Shown here in pieces: positions 50,247 through 60,883 of a DNA stretch of 64,000 nt. This stretch comes from Eledone cirrhosa (Eukaryota; Mollusca; Cephalopoda; Octopoda; Eledonidae). Position 1 is the stretch's first letter; the number at the start of each line of letters is the position of its first letter. The stretch spans positions 17,990,499-18,054,498 of the forward strand of contig OZ024743.1 in NCBI GenBank assembly GCA_964016885.1, in the 5' to 3' direction. Both the position numbers and the translations under genes were made by a program. Below the pieces are notes generated by a model, which worked only from the letters and a program-made list of their open reading frames with translations, searched no databases and was not told where the DNA came from.

Positions 50247-50720
50247 CTAGCTCTTTTCTCTTCTATGTTTTTCTGCCGGGGCCGAACGATCATTTTTATT
50301 TTCTGTGAGGCCATAATCGTAAGGCGTTATGCCAATCTGATTGCAAAGTGCTCCTTTGTTGCTCTTGTTGTTGCTGATAGAGTTTTTGTTGCCCATGTTG
50401 TTGACAGTGTTGTCGTTCTTGCTGTTATTGATGTTGATGCTTTTGTTGTTGTCGTTCTTGCTGCTACTGTTGGTGTTGTATTTGGTGCACTTGCTATCGT
50501 TTTCGTTGTTGCAGTTGATATTGTTGTTCTCCATTACGTTGCAGTTGTTGTTACGGTTTTTCTTCTCCTGTACGTTGTTATTGATGTTGCTAATTTCAGT
50601 TTTGCATATTGTGTTTGTAATTGAGTTGTGTGAGTCCGTTATAGTATTTATATCCCTGCTCTCAACTTTGAAGTCCCTATCCGAAGACGGCAGACTTAAT
50701 GTTGAGGAAAGGAAATATTC
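50247..50720 (-). other. Asn-rich open frame from AAC/AAT triplet runs; gene status doubtful
   Basis: The minus-strand frame of about 158 codons has no ATG at its start. It begins EYFLSSTLSLPSSDRDFKVE, moves through an Asn/Lys/Ser-rich stretch (NNNINCNNENDSKCTKYNTN) and ends GLTENKNDRSAPAEKHRREK. A pyrimidine-rich stretch ending in CTCAACATTAAG (minus strand, near 50694) could be a splice acceptor, so a terminal or internal exon is possible. The interior is clearly a degenerate trinucleotide repeat and the ends match no family I know. I rate the repeat explanation as more likely. Confidence 0.25.
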
Positions 50721-50948
50721 CAAAAAAGTAAACCAAGTTCAAATAATTGAGACAAAAGGTCCAACTATTATAAAGTCTCCCCTTCACACGGCACAAATCT
50801 ATGGTTTACGACCCTTTTTGAAATAGAATATAACAGTCACTGAGAAAGAAAAGTTTTTGAAAATGTACTGTTTTGTGGAGCTCACAAAAATATGTCTTCT
50901 CACTCCATCAACCAGTAATAATAATATCATTAATAATGATAATAATAA

Positions 50949-51135
50949 TTGTTTCTAGTTTAGGCACAAGGCCAGCAATTACCCAGTGCATTACTGGTAC
51001 TTTATTTTATCGACCCCGTAATGATGAAAGGCAAAGTCAACCTCGGCGGGATTTGAACTCAGATCGTAAAGGGACGTAACTATGCTGGAAAGCATGGCGT
51101 CCGACACTCTACTGATACTGCCAATCCACCGCCCT
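50949..51135 (-). mobile_element. Full-length tRNA-derived SINE inserted in the tail of LINE 3
   Basis: On the minus strand the head GGCGGTGGATTGGCAGTATC starts at 51135. The B-box-like GAGTTCAAATCCCGCC and the body follow, and the element ends CCTTGTGCCTAAACTAGAAA then (ATT)n-like sequence at 50920-50950. It sits exactly in the (ATT)n-like tail of the minus-strand LINE that begins at 51136. AT-rich TAATAATGATAAT-type sequence on both sides probably represents the target duplication, but the simple sequence prevents exact borders. Confidence 0.9.
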
Positions 51136-51432
51136 TAATAATAATGATAATGATTTCATTTATTAGCCACCAGGGCCGACATGTAGGGGACAATGCAAAG
51201 ACAGGGACAGTGGGGGTTTACAATAAGGTGGAGTAAAAGTGCACAATGGCAAGACTAATTTAACAATGAAAATATAAAAATATAAAATAAACTATGCATA
51301 AATATAACAAAATAAATTCCCCGATAGGGGGTGTACGACCCTGGGGTGCTTCAGGTACCCCACTAATCCTGAACCACCCTGCGCTTCTAGGGCACCCAGG
51401 GAGAGCACCCCCCTCTCCTCAAGTTAGCCAGC
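51136..51432 (-). mobile_element. LINE 3 3' untranslated region and tail
   Basis: On the minus strand, from the ORF2 stop to GGCCCTGGTGGCTAATAAAT, GAAATCATTATCATTATT. The ending is similar to LINE 1 and LINE 2 (CCCTTGTG...AATAAAGAAA...ATTATT), with the AATAAA-type box kept. The rest of this untranslated region differs more, so LINE 3 belongs to a related subfamily. Confidence 0.8.
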
Positions 51433-53957
51433 CTATAGGCGCATGGTCAGAGTAGGCCCATTCACACGGGCCATACTCGCCACATTCACCCACCTTTTAG
51501 CAAATGTACTGGGGGGAAGCACTTCTCTCTCCACCATTGACCTTCCTTTCCAGGTGAAACTTGAAGTAGTTAATGTGGGATTGGCCGAAGAGAAAAGTGT
51601 CTGTCTTTAGTCCTTTCAACCTGGTCCACCATATAATCTCTTTCGCAACTGCCACCAGACAGAGGAACATTTCCTGCTCTTCCTGACCTAAGGAAGGCGG
51701 TGGATCGATCTTCACTATGGACTCGGCCGATAGCCGGATTCGTTCCACACGCGACAGTAGCTGTTCCACATAATTCCAGAAGTCAGTAATGTACGGACAT
51801 TCGACAAGTGCGTGCAGAACGGTTTCGTCGTTCTGTGCGCATCTTGGGCAGGTCCGTCTGACAGCACTTCCGTGCCTGTAGAGTTTATCCCGAACCGGCA
51901 GTGCCCCCCCGGTAGCACTGCCAAGCGAGGAATTTCTGGAAATTGTCCATCGTCCCCGGCTCAAAAGTCCTCCGGTACAGACTAGTCAGTTCGACTTTGT
52001 CGAGGCCCAAAGCTTCTCCGAGTGCTTCATCGCACTTGCCCACCACTAATCATCTATAGAACTCGAGATTGGAAGTTCCACTGATCGCATTACTCGCTTG
52101 GTAGAGGGCAGTGAGTGCCTGGCAACATTCCAGGTGCCAGTCACCCAATCCCGGTCTCTTCTTGACCCAGAACTGCAGCTCAGTCAAAGAAATGAGCTGC
52201 GGAAAGGCTCGTCTGATAAACGGCGACCACACCTATTCACCGTTGAGGCAGAATATCTGGAGATGTCGCAGCCTCAACGCATGTCTGCGCATCGTTAGCC
52301 ACGGCATGCCCAGCACTCCGCGTAGAGGGTGCTGGCAGTAGATGCACCGCCTCACCAACGGAACTTGTCCCCTCCACAAGAATTTGAAGAGGAGCCGTTC
52401 CAGCATGACGAGGCGCGGACCGGGGCAAGGCCCGGCGGTCAGGCGGTAGTAGATGACGGACGCGATGTACGCATTCGCCACCTGCGCGCGACCTTTCAGT
52501 GATAGCTTCCTCCCTGCTCATTTTTGGGTGAGACTGGCTTCTCTGCTCGTTACCTCGTCCCAATTATTTTCCACCTGTATGTCTGGTCCGAACCAAACCC
52601 CGAGCAACTTTACCGGTCCGTCCATCCAGCGCCCCACGACGCTGTTGGACGGCATGGGCTTGCCTCTCCAGGTTCCGAGCTGCAAGCCCACCGACTTTTC
52701 CGGGTTAATTTTGGCTCCTGTCAACTTTTCATATTCCTTCAATAAGGTGCCGACCACCTCGATTTCTGAGGTGGTCGACACCATCACGGTCATGTCGTCC
52801 GCACAAGCCGACACCGCCTTTCCACGTCCCGGTTCGAGCGCGATGCCCTGCAACAGCTCCAGCTTCCGCAGTAAAGGCTCGAAAGTCAATACGTACAGAA
52901 GGGAAGAGAGAGGGAACCCTTGACGGACCGATCGGGAGAGCCCAAATGGTTCCGAGAGGTGGCCATTAACCTTGACCACCGAGCATGTGTCGCTGTGTAT
53001 TGCAACGATCCAGCTTCTAAAGACAGGGCCGAAGCCAGCTGCTTTGAGGACAAACTCCAGATACCGATGGTCGACCTTATCGAATACTTTCGATTGATCT
53101 CAATTGATCAGTGCCCCACCGAAGCCAGGTTTACACCCTACCCTCTCTATGATGTATCGCATGAGGTGGAGATTGTCGTGTATGGACCTGGCTGGGTTTG
53201 CGCAAGTTTGCGCCTCCCCAACCGAATCCTCGACGACAAGCGCCAATCTCTTTGCTAACAGCTTGGCCAAAATTTTAAGCTCTATGTTGAGCAGAGTTAT
53301 GGGCCTGAAGTTGTCTAATGTATCTCGTTCTCGTCTTTCCTTATCAGCGTCACAACTCCCCTGCTCACAGAACTGGGAATACTCCCATTCTGCTGCCAGT
53401 TGCAGTAGAGTGCTTCGAGGAGTTCGGAGAACAAGTCTGGCATATTTACGTAAAAGCTCGTAGGGCAGGCCATCCAAACCGAGTGACTTGCGCCTCATGC
53501 AGCCGACAAGGGCGTCCTGAATTTCGGCTGCAGTAATCGGCCTTTCGCAGCGCTCAGCGTCGACCGTTGAGATGCGCGGCAAGCCGTCAAGGTAGGGACT
53601 GAAATCCGCTACTCTCTCAGACTCGCCACTCTCTCTGAACAACCGAGCAAAGTGCTGGCGAAAGGCCTCACACATCCGCTTGGAATCGCTTATCTCGTGT
53701 CCGTCTCGTTCCGCCAACGACCGAATTGTGGTTTTATTACCACGCTGCGCCTCCGCCACGCGGGCCAAAAGAACAGCTTTAGTTCCCTCGTTTCTCAGCG
53801 CACGCGCCTTAGCTCTGACAATGCAACCTTCGTGTTTGGCATTGAAGAAATGGTCTAATGCCATTCTCGCCGCTAGCACGTCAGTTGCGATGCCACTACA
53901 AATAGCCTCGTCTAACTTATCTACCAGCTCTCCCTCCTTTCTATTTTTCTCCAACGC
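51433..53957 (-). pseudogene. L1/Tx1-like LINE 3, ORF2 reverse transcriptase to C-terminus, 5'-truncated
   Basis: On the minus strand from 53957: EKNRKEGELVDKLDEAICSG, the linker AALDHFFNAKHEGCIVRAKA-type sequence, KSLGLDGLPYEL, NFRPITLLNIELKILAKLLA and ARSIHDNLHLMRYIIERV (motif A region broken after GGALIN at 53100). Then come VRQGFPLSSLLYVLTFEPLL, SACADDMTVMV (CADD in place of YADD) and VVGRWMDGPVKLLGVWFGPD. LVMLERLLFKFLWRG, FQKFLAWQCYRG, CPRCAQNDETVLHALVEC (C-x2-C-x8-H-x4-C, zf-RVT-like) and a C-terminus RWVNVASMARVNGPTLTMRL with stop at 51433-51435 follow. Several frameshifts are present. The endonuclease is missing: the copy stops at an (AAT)n tract (53958-53984), so it is 5'-truncated. 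It is the most complete RT and C-terminus in the window. Confidence 0.9.
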
Positions 53958-53984
53958 TAATAATAATAATAATAATAATAATAG
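53958..53984. repeat. (AAT)n microsatellite at the 5' edge of LINE 3
   Basis: About nine TAA units. With the ATT-rich sequence at 51120-51160 it brackets LINE 3, consistent with insertion into, or tail-generated duplication of, an (AAT)n target. Confidence 0.85.
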
Positions 53985-56900
53985 TATTCATTTTCTATAC
54001 CTAGAATACGAAAGCTCTATTGTGATGGATTATAATCTTCATTTTTGCATATTTCTTAAAGAATAACAAATCTTACTTTGTGATGTTTGTCAGAAATATC
54101 AGTTAATTCATCCTCTATAGTCTTCTAGTTGACTGTTGGACTTCGTATAGTCAGGGAGAGGAATGATATCTCCTGTTTTTTTCTTTTCGCGAATTCACTG
54201 GGTTATTAAATTATATCGAATAGACGTTTGACAGCAGTTTAACCAACACATACTTTTAGGTATAGTTATTTTAGTAGTTATTTCTCAAGGGCTGTAGAAC
54301 ATAAATAAATATGAGAGACATATGATAGTTGAAGTGTGAATATACAGAACATAGCAGACAATATGATATGCTTGAATGATTATAGTTCAGCAACGAGCTT
54401 GAAAATGTCTGAAAATATTAGACATCGAATGGTAGTAAATGTCGATTCAAGTCAAAGAAATTACGTGCGCTTGGGTCAATAGAGATATTAGTTCAATAGG
54501 CGCAGTAGTGGAATCAGAAATCGTAATTTCCGAGGAATTTGATGACAGTTTCCCGAAAGAAAAATTGAATACTATGTACATGACGAGATATAATTTATGT
54601 TTGTGTTCAATAACTCATAATTTAGCCATAATTGTAAGGTGGTCATCATCATTCTCTACGGGGCCAGTTGGCTGGAATATATTTGTATTACTATTTCTCT
54701 TTTAACAAAGGTGCCAGTATATGGAACACAAACAATCTATATGGTATTCATAATATTAATAAATATTTAGTGCTACATATATATTCTATACATTAGAATA
54801 TCATTCAACTTGTCTGGTGTTTTTAACCTAGAATGAAAGCCAGCATACTCGTGTTGGTGTGATATGATTCTGAGTAGTGTCGAGATGTATTATATAATTC
54901 ACTTTATACTCGCGCAGGAACACTGTAGGAACACTACATAACATGAAGATCTATCACATGTATGCCCACATTACGTGTCGACTGAACGATGTTGTGATTT
55001 GCAGAGGGCGCACTTTCATCATCAAGCAATATCAGGTGGTCATCATCTATTTTCGTGACGATATGGCTTATTGCGATTGTCGAAATTGTTTAGATAATAC
55101 AGCTGGTCATATTTTCTAGTAATATATTCATGTATACATGAATATATTACTAGAAATTATTGCGCCTATTTACATGTCTAGCGTATATATTCTTTGTCTA
55201 GCGTATATTTGTGTTTGTAGCATTCTATGTGTATAACTAGATATAGGATATTTGTTTCACTGGGACAGAGTGCCAAGGAATTACAAATCATACTTATAGT
55301 TTGATAATAATATTCAATGCATGAACCAATATATACAAAAACATAGATCAACATGTTTTGTGTTTACCATGCAAAATATAACAACATTACTGTGTTATCA
55401 TTGTTTACAATTGGAGCATTAGTTTACGACGATCTACGTTACGGGAATGGAAACACACTGTGTAGAGAGATACAAACAGAATTAAATTCAATATAGCATA
55501 CACTAAACATTATACCAAGTAGAATGCACACATGCAGATAATATGTAACAAATGAATATCTGCATAATAATTCCAAAAAAGAATTAAACGTTATCAACTT
55601 GAAAACAACATCCATTACACCACATCATAGATTAAGCCAAAGAATATACTACAGAAACTGTAAAATTATGAACTACATATAAACACAAACACGTGTATGT
55701 ACTATGAATCCATTTAGTAAATCGATTGAAAATGTGTAACTTCTAAACGTCATGATTGTATTTTTCGTAATTGACATGCAAGTACTGTTTTCTTCAAAAT
55801 GCATCAAAACAGGTGAAGGCAAGAAGATATGTGATGTCGGTGGATGATTGTACATATTGCCGCGGTTAGGCACAGTATATTCGCGAGCATATATTACTAC
55901 CGTGATTCGGGATATAGGTGATTTGACTGTATATATATATTGTGCAATTTGCATGATAATTTGCTATTTTCTGTCACAAGAGCCAACACTACCAGACAAT
56001 AAAAATAAATATATACATATAACAAGGCAAACGATACAACCCTATTTCGCAAATTATATCAGCGTTTTTGCTACGCAGTTGGGTACTTCTGGTCCGACAG
56101 TTTGATAACAGGTTTTAAAATAGATGGTGGTTAATAGGAGTCATGACCAAAGATTAAGTATAACAATCATAATTCTAGAATGTTCATCAAGTTGAAATTA
56201 ATTACATGTATTAATAATGTTGTTATTAGCGTCCACCTTCGTTTCATTTAATTGATAATAAATATTCATAGACGATAATCCTTAGAATAATTTTTATACA
56301 ATATTGTTGTTATTTCCATACAATGTTGTTTTATACAATGTTGCTGTCATTATAAGTGTTGCAACTACTATTAATGATGATGGTGATGATACTAATAAAA
56401 CAATAAAATAATAATTATTATTTCTTAATAATAATAATAGCAACATTACGATATTCTTATTATCATTATTACAAATTTTCTTTGCACGGTTTGATTATTT
56501 TTGTTGTTTAATTTTTATACATTTGCTTCTCCATGGCTCTTTAACAGGAATATCGAATCAAAGCAACATTTCCCCCAGAAATAATAAAACTACTTACTGC
56601 GGTAACAGTAAAACACAGAAAAGCACTTCACTGTTGTAAGAGATCAAAGAATTTAGGGAGTAACAATAAATGAAAATACTTGATGTCCCTGTCTCAGCTA
56701 ACATACAGGAAAAAATATTGATAGCATTTTCTTTCTGTAATATATTATATACATATTGTATTATACATAGACATGCGTACACAGCCCCGCAAATACTGAC
56801 ACGTACAAAATTATGTCCAGAAATACACACATTTTGCTGCACACAGGCAAATACATAAACACACACACCTACACACACACTCACACGCGCACATACACCC

Positions 56901-57045
56901 ACACACACACGCACACACACGCACATACACCCACACACACACACACAAACACACACACACTATATATATATATATATTTATGTATATGTATGTATATATA
57001 TATACATTCTATACACAGACATATACAGAAATATGCACAGATTTA

Positions 57046-57085
<40 letters not shown>

Positions 57086-58187
57086 TAACTCTGTGTGTGT
57101 GTTTATTATGATGTATCATATATACATTAACATATATATATGATATGGCTTACAACCCTTTCATCTAAAACTGCTCTAATTACTACTTCAGTTTTCTCTA
57201 ATATTAAAATGACTGACATATAATTTTCTTCCTTGTAATGTCATATGTGGTCTAAATGGAATACGTACACTTCCGACAAATTGCCATTCCTCAACACACA
57301 CACACACACATATATATATACATGTGTGTGTGCGTGTGCAGTAATGCTTTTGTTTATATCAATATACATATGTTTATATGTTTCTACACACACCCATGAC
57401 AATATTTTTATCTATAAATATATATATATATAAAGAGAGAGAGAGAGAGATAAAGAGAGAGAGAGGGAGAGAAAGAGGGAGAGAGGGAGGGGCAGTATGT
57501 GCAGAGGTACGGTCGGTAGTAACAAATAGAAGAGAGAAATGAGATTGCTTCGTAACTAATTCCTGAATAATGAATATTCTACAAAGTGAGATTTTCAAAG
57601 ATCTAGATAATAATTAAGTGGACAATATTATTTAAATGAAGCTTCCTCAAAGTGAAATGATCGGCAATCATATGTGATAAAAAGCATACGCACGCATTGG
57701 TAGATATACTTTTTTCCAAGAATCTACATATTGTTTTCCTCACCCACGTCGGTGCAACGTATTGCAGTAAGGCCATCTTCGCAAAGAGAAACTTCTATAC
57801 ATGATAGCGCGTAAGGACATTGGTTAGGAATTTGCGATTTATTTGTCGCAGTTTTTTACCTTCCTTAAAGTAGTGGGCATCAATCATAATAAACTGATTC
57901 CAGGATGTTCTCTCTTCTCGGTGTAGTACCCAGGACCTATGATTGATATTGGTCATTTGCACCATCTGTTACAGGGCGTGTGTCTTTTAATATTCGTATT
58001 TCCGCTATAGAGGATTTATATATATAACGTGATAATCTGGTGTTAGGATTTGCTACGAAAATCACCTACCCATCTAACTGAAACTGCGATCAAATATAAT
58101 CATCAAATACGAGGATTAAGCCAGGAGGCCTGAGTCTTTGATACACAAACACACTCATAAACACAACTAGAGACATCGGCACGTATA
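53985..58187. other. No recognisable gene; simple repeats and one perfect palindrome
   Basis: AT-rich, unique-looking DNA. (CA)n-type sequence fills 56860-56960, (TA)n 56961-57083 in patches, (GA)n 57433-57492. The palindrome at 55113-55156 is listed separately. Frames at 54439-54705, 55673-56105 and elsewhere have no domain. Confidence 0.45.
55113..55156. repeat. 44-bp perfect palindrome without spacer
   Basis: TTTCTAGTAATATATTCATG followed by TATA and its exact reverse complement, ending CTAGAAA. There is no mismatch and no loop. It could extrude as a cruciform, or be a remnant of two abutting terminal inverted repeats. Confidence 0.95.
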
Positions 58188-58195
58188 TATATATA

Positions 58196-58254
<59 letters not shown>
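58188..58254. repeat. (TA)n microsatellite
   Basis: A TA run, interrupted once at TGTACA, abutting the inverted repeat at 58256. Confidence 0.95.
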
Positions 58255-58255
<1 letters not shown>

Positions 58256-58257
<2 letters not shown>

Positions 58258-58368
58258 AACGAGTAGGACCCCGACGGATGAGCTCAAGCCGTTTCGACGG
58301 CTAATTCTGGACTCCAGAATTAGCCGTCGAAACGGCTTGAGCTCAGCCATCGGGGTCCTACTCGTTCC
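58256..58368. repeat. 113-bp near-perfect inverted repeat, GC-rich
   Basis: GGAACGAGTAGGACCCCGAC...CGACGGCTAATTCTGGA is followed by TCCAGAATTAGCCGTCGAAA...CGGGGTCCTACTCGTTCC. The arms of 56 bp meet around CTGGACTCCAG. Only a few mismatches occur, near GACGGATG/GCCATCGG. It is compositionally unlike the AT-rich surroundings. Confidence 0.93.
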
Positions 58369-58490
58369 TATTACCCACTCTACTACCCTAAGTATTGAGT
58401 ACTTTGGTGCGTTATGGTCCACCTGGTTCCTTACCACATTTCCTTCGTTATATATATATATATAGAAGTGGTTACACAACAGTTACTTCA

Positions 58491-58537
58491 CCATACCGAT
58501 GACAGTTGTTTCACATTAGCGGATTCTCAGCTCGTAA
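58491..58537 (-). ncRNA. Hammerhead-like motif, family 2, probably inactive copy
   Basis: Minus strand: TACGAG-CTGAGAA-TCCGCTAATGT-GAA-ACAACTGT-C-ATCGGTA. Helix III (ACA/TGT) and a GTC cleavage triplet are good, and helix I pairs mostly with one bulge. The core is CTGAGAA, so the invariant G8 is changed to A, which should abolish cleavage. Confidence 0.45.
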
Positions 58538-58577
58538 TGGACATGGTTGTCCTTCCTGTCCCATATAACCATGTCTA

Positions 58578-58622
58578 ATACGAGCTGAGGATCCGCTGAG
58601 GTGAAACAATTGTTCTCGGTAT
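58578..58622 (+). ncRNA. Hammerhead-like motif, family 2, best copy
   Basis: Plus strand: ATACGAG (helix I, 58578-58584), CTGAGGA core (58585-58591, CUGANGA with N=G), helix II TCCGCTGAGGT (58592-58602, only CC/GG pairs sure), GAA (58603-58605), helix III ACAATTGT (58606-58613, self-complementary), T17 (58614), CTCGGTAT (helix I return, 58615-58622; CTCG and TAT pair around one bulged G). All invariant core bases are present. The self-complementary helix III without a loop suits action as a dimer. The assignment rests on the fold drawn by hand. Confidence 0.5.
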
Positions 58623-58675
58623 GGTGAACTAACTGTTGTGTAACCACTTATACCTAACTCGTTTCATGGACTGAG

Positions 58676-58716
58676 TGCTCTACCACTACGGATATTACCT
58701 TCCATTGTTCTAGCAG

Positions 58717-58803
<87 letters not shown>

Positions 58804-58834
58804 TGCTAGAACACTGGAAGGCAATATTCGTATA
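58676..58834. repeat. Palindrome with a long (TA)n tract at its centre
   Basis: TACCTTCCATTGTTCTAGCA and its inverse TGCTAGAACACTGGAAGGCA flank a TA run at about 58716-58802. The flanking text belongs to family R3 (compare GAACACTAGAAGGTAATATA at 23.46 kb). The microsatellite occupies the exact symmetry centre. Confidence 0.9.
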
Positions 58835-58849
58835 TATATAAATTGAAAA

Positions 58850-59330
58850 AATGAAACGAAATTTCATTTCTCACTCTTAGAACGGCTGTTACTTAAATAT
58901 AAGTTTGCATACGTACTTAAATATATGTATACAGACGTGCAGTAGTATGTATATATATATATACATACATGCACACACATATATATATATATGTACTTAT
59001 GGATTTACCGAACATTTATTATAATGTTTGGTTTGTTTTTAAACAAACATCCCGAATTAAGCAACCATCGTGGCCGTTTTGTTCAACACTGGCAAAGGAA
59101 CGATGTACTAGTTTCAAGCTTATTAGCTATCGTCAGCACCGTGTAACTTCCTGCGAAATGATTGATCGTCTGAAAGTATATACTTTCGTTTCTTTTTTTC
59201 CATTTATCGTTTTCGGCCGATTAACTCACTCGATATGCAGATTAGGCTGCTCAGCCGTTAATATGCATTAGGAAAGTATATATTTTCAGACGTTCAATCA
59301 TCTGGCAAAAATACCAAAATTTTACAACAA
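58850..59330. repeat. Repeat family R4, copy 1, foldback arrangement
   Basis: Bases 58850-59150 are the reverse complement of the unit seen at 61.14-61.44 kb (TTCATTTCTCACTCTTAG, CAGACGTGCAGTAGTATG, ACCGAACATTTATTATAATG, CATCCCGAATTAAGC). From about 59190 the direction changes: CGGCCGATTAACTCACTCGA, GTTAATATGCATTAGGAAAG is in the same sense as 61.46-61.55 kb. So the 5' and 3' parts of the unit are joined in opposite directions. A Penelope-like endonuclease relic follows. Confidence 0.8.
59095..59149 (-). ncRNA. Hammerhead-like motif, family 1, copy A
   Basis: Minus strand: helix I ACGGTG, core CTGACGA, helix II TAGCTAATAAGCTT (four pairs AGCT/AGCT around AATA, with a T-T at the base), GAAA, helix III A-C/G-T around TA (GAAACTAGTA), A17, helix I return CATCGT. 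Helix I has six pairs including one G-T, and outer AAG/CTT pairs lie beyond an internal loop. All invariant core bases (CUGANGA, GAAA) are present. The two-pair helix III is like that of the minimal hammerheads reported in metazoan Penelope-like elements. Confidence 0.65.
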
Positions 59331-59935
59331 AATATAAGTGCGTACAACGCATATAAATGTAAAATAACCACGAATATACCACCAACACATCAAACCAACC
59401 ATAATACTAAAATAAACCGGAACAGCCCACCGTCTTCTTCACATATAATCGAGTAAATTTCACACCAAATTAGACTAACACCCGTGATATAATATTCACG
59501 AATGGTTGTAACTGTAGAAACAAAAGCAATTGCCCCTTAAAGGGAAATTGTCTTAATAATAACATAGTATATAAATATAAAATTAGCACTAAGGACTCAA
59601 CTTATTCATATATAGGAGCTACGTCTAACCAATTTAAAGTAAGATTTAATACCCACAAACATAGTTTTAAAAATGCCGCATTAGCTAATACAACATCCTT
59701 GGCTGAAGCAATTAATAATTATATAAAAAAGAATATCGATTACAACCTGACCTGGAGTGTGTTCAAAAGCGCCACCCTTATCAACATAACATATATGAGT
59801 GTAGATTATGCTCCCAGGAATCTTTTGAAATAATGAAATCTAAGGATATCCTATTAAATAAGCGACAAGAATTAATTATATCTTGCAATCATAGAATTAG
59901 AAAAACTTCCAAATATTATAAACCTAATTAATATA
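59310..59935 (+). pseudogene. Penelope-like element: CNC linker and GIY-YIG endonuclease
   Basis: From 59501 the plus strand reads GCNCRNKSNCPLKGNCLNNN, KYKISTKDSTYSYIGATSNQ and FKVRFNTHKHSFKNAALANT. Then come SLAEAINNYIKKNIDYNLTW, SVFKSATLIN and, after a frame change, a C-terminal EIMKSKDILLNKRQELIISC, NHRIRKTSKYYKPN, ending about 59931. These are the zinc-finger-like CNC linker, the YIG half of GIY-YIG with its basic helix, and the C-terminal cysteine region. The upstream sequence 59310-59500 is a plausible but decayed continuation. The RT domain is not present. It differs from the PLEs at 20.5 and 23.7 kb. Confidence 0.85.
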
Positions 59936-60650
59936 CACCTTACACTTATATTTTACATATTATTATAATTATTGTTTTTATTTAGTTAACCTATAATTAG
60001 TACTTTACTACAGAGAACTTCATAATTTTATTTCCCTCTTACTGAAATGAATACCTAAAATTAATACCTAAAATTAATACCTAAAGGTATACATATAAAT
60101 TAATTTAATTTTCTGTTATGAATCTAGATTCCTTTTAGTCTATATATGATTGGTATTTCTCACTACTACACTTATCCCAACATTTTTTTCCCTCATTTTT
60201 AATAACATTCTTTAATAACATCTAATTCTTATTTATCACATCCATATGAATTAATATAAATTTATCCCTATAATTAATTTAATGTGTTGTTATAGATCTA
60301 AATTCCTTGTGTTTTAAATAAGATTTCTCACTAATACCTTTACCCTAAAATTTTACTCTACTTCATTTTTAACATTATTATTTAATAACATCAAACGTTA
60401 GTCTACCCTTCACCGACTTGACCACTTTTCATCCAAAAATTATTCTTTTCATTGAAAGTATTCTTTCCATTCAAAACATATGTCTGCATTCCTCTACCGC
60501 TAAATTAAATTTCTACTAATACGATTCTATCAATTTGACCTCTTACTTCTTTTCTATAGGTCAATTCAAAACCTGTTCCCAAACAGACCTATTATATTAA
60601 ATCTTTGTTGGGTTTTTTTCAATCAACAAATCTCATTATTTCTGAAGACA
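59936..60650. repeat. AT-rich region with a diverged tandem duplication
   Basis: The block at about 60085-60228 (CTAGATTCCTTTTAGTC, TTTCTCACTACTACACTTAT, CATTTTTAATAACATTC) recurs diverged at about 60255-60390. The triple repeat TAATACCTAAAAT lies at 60050-60085. It may be the 3' untranslated part of the Penelope-like element just upstream. No coding frame is seen. Confidence 0.55.
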
Positions 60651-60883
60651 CCATATATATATGAAGGCTAAGGGTTCATCTCTCCCGGTGATTTTGGATG
60701 GCCATTGACTATTAAGAGCTCCTATGCCATTTGACAAGTTTTGCTTCTAGTCCTGCAGGAAGTACAAAATCACCCTCCTAAGCCAGAAACCTTGGTGGGG
60801 TTGCCAGTTTAGTCGCCAACGACCCGACCAGGAGACAGGTTGTACTGGGATACATGTTACCAGTAGCACCTACTGGTGACCTG

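Larger units (their letters stand above)
58463..58655. repeat. Repeat family R3, inverted pair carrying hammerhead-like motifs
   Basis: The left arm GAAGTGGTTACACAACAGTT, ACTTCACCATACCG is mirrored by CGGTATGGTGAACTAACTGT, TGTGTAACCACTT. Each arm contains a hammerhead-like core, in opposite orientation (see the two ncRNA entries). The family also occurs at 23.46-23.64 kb. Confidence 0.85.

Noticed and set aside
56594..57088. Cys/Val- and Thr/His-rich frames
   Set aside because: Translations of the (CA)n/(GT)n and (TA)n simple repeats.
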